Origin: Terrisporobacter petrolearius
GTDB taxonomy: Bacteria > Bacillota > Clostridia > Peptostreptococcales > Peptostreptococcaceae
Direction: 5' to 3' (one strand)
Assembly (NCBI RefSeq): GCF_032598785.1
Contig: NZ_CP102984.1
DNA length: 64,000 nt
The notes below the pieces were generated by a model. The model had not been told where the DNA came from and did not search any database. It saw only the letters and a list, made by a program, of their open reading frames with translations. Each line of letters starts with the position of its first letter. Position 1 is the first letter of the stretch. Below are positions 1 through 6,088 of the stretch, piece by piece. A program made the translations under genes and the position numbers.

Positions 1-2
1 GT

Positions 3-551
3 GGATTCTTTTTATTATTTATAGGAATATTTATAATTATTTTTATCGTACTATTTATTATTAAACTACTAATTGTTTATCCAATAGAAATAGGTAAAAA
101 TAATTTCTTTATGGGAATCAGAGAAGAAGAAAAAACATTAGATAGCTTAATTTTTATTTATAAAAGTGGTCAACTTAAAAATACTATATTTACAATGTTT
201 ATGAAAGGTTTATTCCAGTTTTTATGGTCATTGTTATTTGTAATTCCAGGAATAATAAAAGCCTATGAATATAGAATGATACCATATATATTATGCGAAA
301 ATCCAGATATAAGCAGACAAAGAGCTTTTGAAATAAGTAAAAGAATGATGAAGGGTAATAAGTGGAATACTTTTGTATTGGATTTATCTTTCTTAGGATG
401 GGAGATATTATCAGGTATTACTATAGGTATACTTGGTATCTTTTATGTTAATCCTTATGTACAAAGTACAAATGCGGAATTATATGCTTATCTTAGAGAA
501 GATGCTCTTAAAAATGGATATGTTAGTAGTAGTGAATTAATAGGATTCTAA
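3..551 (+). CDS. DUF975 family integral membrane protein (5' end outside window)
   Basis: The frame is open from the first complete codon, so this is the C-terminal part of a longer gene; the internal ATG at 111 is not a convincing start. The visible part has a hydrophobic N-terminal segment, a second one near LWSLLFVIPGIIKAY, then a charged stretch and a third membrane region (LSFLGWEILSGITIGILGI) followed by NPYVQSTNAELYAYL. This R-MMKGNK...LSFLGW...PYVQSTNAE pattern is what I recognise as DUF975, a family of clostridial and bacillar membrane proteins with no settled function. It ends 22 bases before the preferred start of the ATPase gene, so the two may be co-transcribed. Confidence 0.7.
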   Translation, partial: GFFLLFIGIFIIIFIVLFIIKLLIVYPIEIGKNNFFMGIREEEKTLDSLIFIYKSGQLKNTIFTMFMKGLFQFLWSLLFVIPGIIKAYEYRMIPYILCENPDISRQRAFEISKRMMKGNKWNTFVLDLSFLGWEILSGITIGILGIFYVNPYVQSTNAELYAYLREDALKNGYVSSSELIGF

Positions 552-573
552 TATATTGAAAGGTAAATGTGAA

Positions 574-1332
574 ATGGAAGAAATAAATTATAATACTTTT
601 ATAAGAGAAGTGATAATTAATAAAGAAAAGATGGAAAATATTAATGAATATCCTTTCTCATTGCCTATAATAAAGCATTTAGAAAGATTAAAAATGAATC
701 CAAAAGTTACTTTTATTGTAGGAGAAAACGGTAGTGGAAAATCAACTTTATTGGAAGCTATAGCTGTAGCATATGGGTTTAATCCAGAAGGTGGTACCAA
801 AAACTTTAATTTTTATACAAAAAATAGTCACTCCATACTTTACGAATATATTACCTTAGTAAAAGGAATAAAAATCCCAAAAGATGGATTCTTCTTGAGA
901 GCAGAGTCGATGTATAATTTGGCTACAAATATAGATGAGCTAGATAGTGTTAGTGGCCTAGGTGCTAAGGTGATTGATTCATATGGAGGCAAATCCCTTC
1001 ATGATCAATCTCATGGAGAATCATTTTTCTCTGTAATGTTAAATAGATTTTCAAAAAATGGTATCTATATTCTTGATGAGCCAGAAGCAGCTCTGTCTCC
1101 ATGTAGACAAATGTCAATGCTTACTAGGATAAATGAATTAGTAAAAGAAAATTGTCAATTTATTATAAGTACTCATTCACCCATACTTATGGCTTATCCT
1201 GACTCTACAATATATGAAATTAAAGATAACAAAATTAGAGAAGTAAATGTAGAGGAAACGGATCATTTTCAAATAACAAAATCATTTTTAAATAGTAAAG
1301 AAAAGTTTTTAAATATTTTATTAAATGACTAA
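574..1332 (+). CDS. AAA-type ATP-binding protein (predicted ATPase, SMC/ABC-like fold)
   Basis: A soluble ATPase of 252 residues. It has Walker A GENGSGKST at about residues 50-58, an ABC-like signature region (SHGESFF), Walker B YILDEPEAAL at about 163-172 and an H-loop STHSP near 200. This matches the COG3910-type stand-alone ATPases, which have no membrane partner and unknown substrates. An upstream in-frame TTG at 556 would add six residues, but the AAAGG just before position 564 sits at a normal distance from the ATG at 574, so I prefer the ATG. A strong hairpin follows the stop codon. The specific role cannot be told from the sequence. Confidence 0.8.
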   Translation: MEEINYNTFIREVIINKEKMENINEYPFSLPIIKHLERLKMNPKVTFIVGENGSGKSTLLEAIAVAYGFNPEGGTKNFNFYTKNSHSILYEYITLVKGIKIPKDGFFLRAESMYNLATNIDELDSVSGLGAKVIDSYGGKSLHDQSHGESFFSVMLNRFSKNGIYILDEPEAALSPCRQMSMLTRINELVKENCQFIISTHSPILMAYPDSTIYEIKDNKIREVNVEETDHFQITKSFLNSKEKFLNILLND

Positions 1333-1343
1333 AATAAAAACTA

Positions 1344-1680
1344 CTATATAATAAAAATACCAACTATATAAGATGATATAGTTGGTATTTTTATTTCTAA
1401 GATCATTTCTATAAAGTAAGTGATTGACCATATAAGCCAAACTACAATACTAAACTTATGGAATGTTTCTTTTTTATTTTCATCGTTTTTATGTAATACC
1501 CATGTTGCCCAAACAGCATGGAACAACATAAGGACAATTGCTAGAAATTCAGTAATTCCGTGTAACGTTAGTCCCATAGCACTCATCGTATCAGCACCTG
1601 ATTTGGCTATTTTACTCATAGTTAACAATTGTATCATATATTAAACCTAGCCAAAATATAATTACATGGTTTTTCTTAGC
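1344..1680 (-). pseudogene. Frameshifted HsmA-like membrane protein remnant
   Basis: The open 97-codon part (starting at the ATG complement of 1635-1637) reads MSKIAKSG...GLTLHGITEFLAIVLMLFHAVWATWVL...FHKFSIVVWLIW, typical of the C-terminal two thirds of HsmA-type membrane proteins. The missing N-terminal segment is still present just upstream in another frame as HVIIFWLGLIYDT, which corresponds to the family's FWLGLxxDTxGT segment before MSKIA. The two pieces overlap around 1625-1637 and are out of register by one frame. Upstream of the fragment the frame soon meets a stop. I therefore read it as a disrupted gene; a sequencing indel at this spot would be the alternative. Confidence 0.6.
1353..1392. 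terminator. Bidirectional intrinsic terminator
   Basis: Perfect 16-bp inverted repeat (left arm AAAAATACCAACTATA) with an 8-base loop and T-runs on both strands. It closes the ATPase gene on the plus strand. It also overlaps the last codons of the convergent hsmA-like pseudogene on the minus strand. Confidence 0.85.
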
Positions 1681-1777
1681 TTTTTACGTAATCAGCCCTT
1701 TTTAGTCGCCTGACTATCCTGGATATTGTACCTTTAGCTAAGTACGTTTTTTGTCAATAACTTATATTTAGATTATT

Positions 1778-2326
1778 TTAACTATGAATTAACATTTCTA
1801 ATGAATAATTATTCTCATAAAGATAAGTAAATAGTTGAGTATATTTTTTAAAAATTTTAAATTTATTGCTACAAAATTCAACATCATTATAAACTTTCCA
1901 ACAACCACAAATTTTAAAATTATTTCCTTTATATTTAATAAAATCTTTTACATCATTTAAAGGATAGCCTAAAAAAACGCCAACTTCATGAGGTGTTTTA
2001 TGAAAAAGTTCAAATCTGTATTTTAAGTGGTAAATGTAGCTATCCATATTAATATCTTTATATCCATAAGTACTTAAAAAATCTGTAACGCTTTTATCTT
2101 TTAAAGCATTGAGAAGCAGTTTTGATCTATAAATGTAAATTAAATCATATTTTTCGCAAGTATAAATAATCTCTAAGTATACGTCTAAAGAATTTAAAAG
2201 CCGATTATAATTTATAATTTGAGTATTTATATTAAATTTATTGTCTTTGTAAACCTTAAATAAGCTACCTATTTTTACTCCGGCTAAAGTTGGTGAAGCA
2301 TATTTTATTAATAATTTATCTATCAT
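1778..2326 (-). CDS. DUF3793 family protein
   Basis: A 182-residue soluble protein. The segment HKTPHEVGVFLGYPLNDVKDFI followed by CGCWKVYND is the core I associate with DUF3793, a clostridial family of unknown function often found near iron or electron-transfer genes. The start has an AAGGA about ten bases upstream. It is transcribed divergently from the DUF2325 gene. The perfect Fur box in the shared intergenic region lies about 150 bases from its start, so iron control of this gene is possible but not shown. Confidence 0.7.
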   Translation of the reverse strand: MIDKLLIKYASPTLAGVKIGSLFKVYKDNKFNINTQIINYNRLLNSLDVYLEIIYTCEKYDLIYIYRSKLLLNALKDKSVTDFLSTYGYKDINMDSYIYHLKYRFELFHKTPHEVGVFLGYPLNDVKDFIKYKGNNFKICGCWKVYNDVEFCSNKFKIFKKYTQLFTYLYENNYSLEMLIHS

Positions 2327-2429
2327 TTAAAATCATTCCTTAAAAGTTATATAGTTTTATTATTCTTATAAAATAGTTAATCTATAAATGTATTTTTTAT
2401 GTAAAATCTGTAAAAATAACCTGTATTTC

Positions 2430-2458
2430 TTGACAGATTGGAAATGAAATGGTATTCT
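2430..2458 (+). promoter_or_regulatory. Sigma-A promoter of the DUF2325 gene
   Basis: TTGACA, a 17-base spacer, then TATTCT. The -35 is perfect and the -10 matches in 4 of 6 positions. The expected start site falls just before the Fur box, so Fur bound there would block initiation or clearance. Confidence 0.75.
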
Positions 2459-2473
2459 TATTATAAATATTAA

Positions 2474-2488
2474 TGATAATCATTATCA
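2474..2488. promoter_or_regulatory. Perfect Fur box (7-1-7)
   Basis: TGATAAT-C-ATTATCA matches the 15-base 7-1-7 Fur operator exactly. It lies immediately downstream of a consensus promoter and about 20 bases before the DUF2325 Shine-Dalgarno. Iron-dependent repression is inferred from the match and the position. Confidence 0.88.
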
Positions 2489-2513
2489 ATTATCTAGGGA
2501 GGATGGAAGATAA

Positions 2514-2852
2514 ATGACTTTATTGGTAGTAGGTGGAAATGAAAGAATGAAGAGAGATTATATTAATTTAGGAAAAGAAAAAGGATACAAAACAAAAGTA
2601 ATACTAAATATGTCATCAAAAGCTCTTAAGGATTTTGGAAGTCCAAATGCAGTTGTAATGTTTACTTCGACGGTATCTCATAAATTAAAAACTGTAGTGG
2701 AAACTCAAGCTAAGAAAAAAAATATACCTGTGATAAGACATTACAACAACAGTAAAGTATCTTTTTTAGAATGTCTTGATAAAGTAGATGAATGTAATGG
2801 AGAATGTTCATCATGTAAATATAATTTTAAAAAAACCAAGAACATTATATAA
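2514..2852 (+). CDS. DUF2325 domain protein, iron-regulated
   Basis: A 112-residue protein beginning TLLVVGGNERMKRDY, with VVMFTSTVSHKL and a C-terminal CNGECSSCKYNF. The N-terminal fold and the conserved central histidine fit DUF2325. The Cys-x3-Cys-x2-Cys tail, plus an earlier Cys, suggests metal or Fe-S binding, though that is inference. A Shine-Dalgarno (AGGGAGGATGG) precedes the ATG. It stands alone between a Fur-controlled promoter and the feo promoter, so it probably belongs to the iron starvation response. Confidence 0.75.
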   Translation: MTLLVVGGNERMKRDYINLGKEKGYKTKVILNMSSKALKDFGSPNAVVMFTSTVSHKLKTVVETQAKKKNIPVIRHYNNSKVSFLECLDKVDECNGECSSCKYNFKKTKNII

Positions 2853-2870
2853 AATACATAAGAAAAACAT

Positions 2871-2893
2871 AAATGCTATTACAGGTATTTTTT
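2871..2893 (+). terminator. Weak intrinsic terminator after the DUF2325 gene
   Basis: AAATGCT and AGGTATTT can pair with one or two wobble pairs across a 5-base loop, and a short T-run follows. It is a modest hairpin, supported mainly by lying between two independently promoted genes. Confidence 0.4.
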
Positions 2894-2898
2894 AATAA

Positions 2899-2913
2899 TG
2901 ATAATTATTTTCA
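2899..2913. promoter_or_regulatory. Fur box of the feo operon
   Basis: TGATAAT-T-ATTTTCA matches the 7-1-7 operator at 14 of 15 positions. It lies eight bases upstream of the -35 element of the feo promoter. This differs from the DUF2325 box, which lies downstream of its -10. Confidence 0.75.
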
Positions 2914-2921
2914 CAAAACTG

Positions 2922-2950
2922 TTGACATGGGAAATATTGAAAGTTATTAT
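2922..2950 (+). promoter_or_regulatory. Sigma-A promoter of the feo operon
   Basis: TTGACA, a 17-base spacer, then TATTAT: perfect -35 and five of six bases in the -10. It is the only good promoter in the gap before feoA. Confidence 0.8.
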
Positions 2951-3018
2951 TATAGTATATGAAATTAATTATCAATAAATAGTGAATATCATTTGAATAA
3001 ATTTAAGGGGATGGTTAT

Positions 3019-3231
3019 ATGTTATTGTCTATGGTTTCTTTAGGAGAAATTAAAAAAATAAAAGAATTAAGAGGCAAAGATTCAGTAAAAACACATTTGC
3101 AGAGTCTTGGATTTCTTCCAGGTGAAAAAATTGAGGTAATATCAGACAATCCAAGTGGAATTATATTATTAATTAAAAGTACAAAAATAGCTATAAATAA
3201 AGCAATGGCAAATAAAATAGTAGTAGAATAG
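3019..3231 (+). CDS. feoA: FeoA ferrous iron transport protein (first copy)
   Basis: A 70-residue SH3-like FeoA protein. Recognisable features are the N-terminal VSLGEIKKIKELRG, LQSLGFLPGEKIEVI in the middle and a C-terminal AMANKIVV. FeoA proteins dock on FeoB and are needed for ferrous iron uptake; their exact action is unsettled. An AAGGGGATGG Shine-Dalgarno supports this start. It is the first gene of a four-gene operon, 15 bases from the second feoA. Confidence 0.88.
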   Translation: MLLSMVSLGEIKKIKELRGKDSVKTHLQSLGFLPGEKIEVISDNPSGIILLIKSTKIAINKAMANKIVVE

Positions 3232-3246
3232 CAGGAGGAAAGATTA

Positions 3247-3474
3247 ATGAAAACATTAAGAGATTTAAGTCCTGGACAAAAAGGAAAAGTAACTAGTTTA
3301 GGAGAAAAAGGGCCTTCAAGAAGAAGGCTGATGGATATGGGAATTACACCAGGAGTGGAAATACAAATAGTAAAAGTAGCTCCACTAGGTGATCCTATAG
3401 AGGTAAATTTAAGAGGATATGAATTAAGTCTAAGAAAAGACGAAGCAAATCAAATAATAGTAAATCAATTATAG
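3247..3474 (+). CDS. feoA: FeoA ferrous iron transport protein (second copy)
   Basis: A 75-residue FeoA protein closer to the family norm than its neighbour: LRDLSPGQKGKVTSL, RRRLMDMGITPGVEIQIV, APLGDPIEVNLRGYELSLRK. The Gly-rich PLGDP and RGYxLSLR motifs are classic. Two unlike FeoA proteins before one FeoB is common in clostridia. One may act in a complex with the other, or each may bind a different face of FeoB; this is inference. Confidence 0.92.
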   Translation: MKTLRDLSPGQKGKVTSLGEKGPSRRRLMDMGITPGVEIQIVKVAPLGDPIEVNLRGYELSLRKDEANQIIVNQL

Positions 3475-3491
3475 TAAAGAAGGGGAATAAA

Positions 3492-5582
3492 ATGAGTTCA
3501 AATATTGCATTAGCAAAAGATCCAAACTGTTGTAAAACAAAGAGTTTAAATATTGCATTAGCAGGAAATCCAAACTGTGGAAAAACAACTCTTTTTAATG
3601 AAATTACTGGTTCGAAACAACATGTTGGGAACTGGCCAGGAGTTACTGTAGAAAAAAAAGAGGGAAAATATAAAAAAAATAAAGCTATGAATATAGTGGA
3701 TTTGCCAGGAATTTACTCTCTTTCACCCTATTCAGCAGAAGAAATAGTGGCAAGAAATTATATAGTAGAAGAAAAACCAGATGTACTTATAAATATAATA
3801 GATGCTACAAATATAGAAAGAAATATGTACTTAACACTTCAAATACTAGAAACAGAAATTCCAACTATTGTAGCCCTAAACATGATGGATGAAGTTGAAA
3901 ATAGTGGTACTCAAATAGATATCGATAAAATATCAAAACTTTTAGGCGTTAAGGTTGTACCTATAGTGGCGAGAAATGGCAAAAATATAGATTTGTTAAT
4001 GGAAGAAGTTAAAAAAACATCAAATGAAAAAAATAAAGATTTGAAAATTTACTCTAAAGATGTTGAGGAATTTTTAGAAGAAATTTTACGTCATATTGAT
4101 GATAATGATAGTCGTTTGATAAACTCTAGATGGAGAAGCATAAAATTATTAGAAGAAGATTCCATAGAAAGTGAAAAACTTCCACAATATAAAAAAGAAG
4201 AAATTCAATCTATTTTAAGTAGAGCTAATGAAAAATTAAATGGAGATGCAGAAGGCGAAATTGCAGATCAAAGATACAAATTCATTTCTAGTGTAGTAGG
4301 AAAAACTGTTAAAAAGAAAGAAAAATTAGATGGTAAAAGAATAGAAACTACATCTGATAAAATAGATAAAATACTAACAAATAGGTTAATAGCTATACCT
4401 GCATTTTTAGCAATAATGTATGGATTATTCTCTATAACCTTTGGTGAAGGACCTTTAGGTATAGGTGTATGGCTTCAAACTATAGTTGTTGATTTTTGGG
4501 ATGGACCATTAACTGAAACAATACTTACGTCATTACAAAATATGGGTGCTAGTGAATGGGCACTATCTTTAGTGGGGGACGGTATTTTAGCAGGTCTTGG
4601 GGGGGTTGTATCATTCTTACCACAAATCCTTGTATTATTCTTACTAATGTCAATTTTAGAAGACAGTGGATATATGGCAAGGGTTGCCTTTGTCATGGAT
4701 AAGATCTTTAGAAGATTTGGTTTAAGTGGAAAATCATTTATACCACTACTTATGGGATTTGGGTGTTCAGTACCAGCTCTTATGGCTAGTAGAACTTTAG
4801 AAAATGAAAAAGATAGAAAAATAACAATGATGATTACTCCATTTATGTCTTGCGGAGCTAAACTACCAATTTATCTAATGTTTGCAGCAACATTATTTGC
4901 AAATAGCAATCAAACTTTAATTATCTATTCTATTTACATGTTAGGTCTAGTTGTAGCAGTAATATCAGCACTTATACTAAGTAAATTTGTAGTAAAAGGT
5001 GAAGCATCAAACTTTATAATGGAACTTCCTCAATATAGAGTGCCAACTTTAAGAAGTGTATTTATACATGGTTTCGAAAAAGTTAAAGGATTTGCAATAA
5101 AAGCAGGAACAGTTATATTAGCATCTACAATATTGATTTGGTTATTATCAAACTTTAACCTTAGCGGTATGTGTGAAATGGAAGATAGCATATTAGCATC
5201 AATAGGTAGAAGTATTCAGTGGATATTTGCACCACTTGGATTTGGTAACTGGAAAGCATCAGTAGGAGTAGTAACAGGATGGATAGCTAAAGAAAATATA
5301 GTTTCTACTTTTGGAGTATTATTTGGTGCAAGTGATGCAATCACAGAGGCGGCTATGGAAGGAAGTGCAGCAATTCCAGGTGTGGCAACAGCATTTACTA
5401 AGGCGGCAGCATTTTCATATATGACATTTAACTTACTTTGTATGCCTTGCTTTGCAGCTGTTGGAGCTATGAAAAAAGAAATGGGATCTTGGAAAGATAC
5501 TCTTCATACTGTAGCATTTCAAATGCTAGTGGCTTGGGTAGTTGCATTTTTAGTATATACAATCTGTGGGTTTATTTTTTAA
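3492..5582 (+). CDS. feoB: FeoB ferrous iron transporter with G-protein domain
   Basis: A 696-residue FeoB. The N-terminal GTPase domain has G1 GNPNCGKT (residues 25-32), G2 threonine in WPGVTVEKKEG, G3 DLPG and G4 NMMD. The membrane domain from about residue 300 carries the two conserved Gate motifs (GFGCSVPALMASR and the later MPCFAAVGA region). It moves Fe2+ across the cytoplasmic membrane. Unusually, residues 2-17 are a degenerate copy of residues 18-33, with both P-loop glycines replaced. The ATG at 3492 has a good AAGGGG, so the duplicated start appears translated. Confidence 0.95.
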   Translation: MSSNIALAKDPNCCKTKSLNIALAGNPNCGKTTLFNEITGSKQHVGNWPGVTVEKKEGKYKKNKAMNIVDLPGIYSLSPYSAEEIVARNYIVEEKPDVLINIIDATNIERNMYLTLQILETEIPTIVALNMMDEVENSGTQIDIDKISKLLGVKVVPIVARNGKNIDLLMEEVKKTSNEKNKDLKIYSKDVEEFLEEILRHIDDNDSRLINSRWRSIKLLEEDSIESEKLPQYKKEEIQSILSRANEKLNGDAEGEIADQRYKFISSVVGKTVKKKEKLDGKRIETTSDKIDKILTNRLIAIPAFLAIMYGLFSITFGEGPLGIGVWLQTIVVDFWDGPLTETILTSLQNMGASEWALSLVGDGILAGLGGVVSFLPQILVLFLLMSILEDSGYMARVAFVMDKIFRRFGLSGKSFIPLLMGFGCSVPALMASRTLENEKDRKITMMITPFMSCGAKLPIYLMFAATLFANSNQTLIIYSIYMLGLVVAVISALILSKFVVKGEASNFIMELPQYRVPTLRSVFIHGFEKVKGFAIKAGTVILASTILIWLLSNFNLSGMCEMEDSILASIGRSIQWIFAPLGFGNWKASVGVVTGWIAKENIVSTFGVLFGASDAITEAAMEGSAAIPGVATAFTKAAAFSYMTFNLLCMPCFAAVGAMKKEMGSWKDTLHTVAFQMLVAWVVAFLVYTICGFIF
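3495..3590 (+). repeat. Imperfect 48-bp tandem duplication in the feoB start
   Basis: Two head-to-tail 48-base units (3495-3542 and 3543-3590) match at 40 of 48 positions by direct comparison and keep the frame. The second encodes the true P-loop; the first encodes the degenerate NIALAKDPNCCKTK. Confidence 0.85.
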
Positions 5583-5598
5583 ATAAAGGAATGATATT

Positions 5599-5748
5599 AT
5601 GATAAATTACGTAATCGGAATAGGAGCAGCATTGATAGTGATTTTAACGTGCAAAAACTTTATAAAGAATGCTAGAAGTGGAGAATGTAAATGTTCTAGT
5701 GGTTGCAATGGGTGTTCATCTGCAAATCAGTGTAACCATAAACAATAA
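5599..5748 (+). CDS. FeoB-associated Cys-rich membrane protein
   Basis: A 49-codon gene 16 bases after feoB: one hydrophobic helix (VIGIGAALIVILTC) followed by a short basic segment and a tail with six cysteines (CKCSSGCNGCSSANQC). This layout matches the small FeoB-associated Cys-rich membrane protein family. It probably sits beside FeoB and may bind iron or sense redox state; that is inference. AAAGGA lies upstream of the ATG, and a strong terminator follows the stop. Confidence 0.85.
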   Translation: MINYVIGIGAALIVILTCKNFIKNARSGECKCSSGCNGCSSANQCNHKQ

Positions 5749-5772
5749 TTTCTTAAAAATCTAACCTTCCCT

Positions 5773-5803
5773 AAAAAAGAATGAGATAGCTCATTCTTTT
5801 TTA
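5773..5803 (+). terminator. Intrinsic terminator of the feo operon
   Basis: Perfect stem AAAAAAGAATGAG / CTCATTCTTTTTT with a 4-base loop and terminal T-run. Confidence 0.9.
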
Positions 5804-5895
5804 CATTTAAGGAAATTATAGTTGAATTTACGCTGTTGATAAACTCTGGAATCAAGTTATATCAAGTTATTTAGGGAATGTAAAAAATGTATTTT

Positions 5896-5966
5896 TGAGC
5901 AACGGGGTTGCCTGAAGCGATAGCGAAGGCATCTCGTTGGCGACATGAGCGAAGCGAATTTTTTAT
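5896..5966. repeat. GC-rich structured intergenic element
   Basis: In otherwise AT-rich spacer DNA there is a G+C-rich island that folds as a nested hairpin. CAACGGG (5900-5906) pairs with CTCGTTG (5933-5939), with one G-T wobble, and TGCCT (5909-5913) pairs with AGGCA (5927-5931). Related AAGCGA/AGCGAA words recur in the loop and after the stem, ending in ATTTTTTAT. It could be a dispersed repeat or a small structured RNA; I do not recognise the family. The rest of this 286-base gap holds only the fbp promoter region. Confidence 0.5.
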
Positions 5967-6042
5967 TTGCATAAAAATATATTATTGTAATTTGGAACAA
6001 AATATAAAGAGTAGCTATAAGAAATATTAATATAAAAATATA

Positions 6043-6051
6043 TGTTATAAT
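6043..6051 (+). promoter_or_regulatory. Extended -10 promoter of fbp
   Basis: TGTTATAAT is a perfect extended -10 element (TGnTATAAT), 37 bases before the fbp start codon. No good -35 is visible, which is tolerated with an extended -10. Confidence 0.5.
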
Positions 6052-6088
6052 AATTTAGAGTAAGAAAATTAATAGGGAGGAATTTTAT

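Noticed and set aside
111..551. Complete small gene from the ATG at 111
   Set aside because: The frame is open and hydrophobic upstream to the window edge, so this is the tail of a longer membrane protein.
5855..5876. Short tandem ATCAAGTTAT repeat
   Set aside because: Two near-copies of a 10-base A/T-rich word are too weak to call a functional element.
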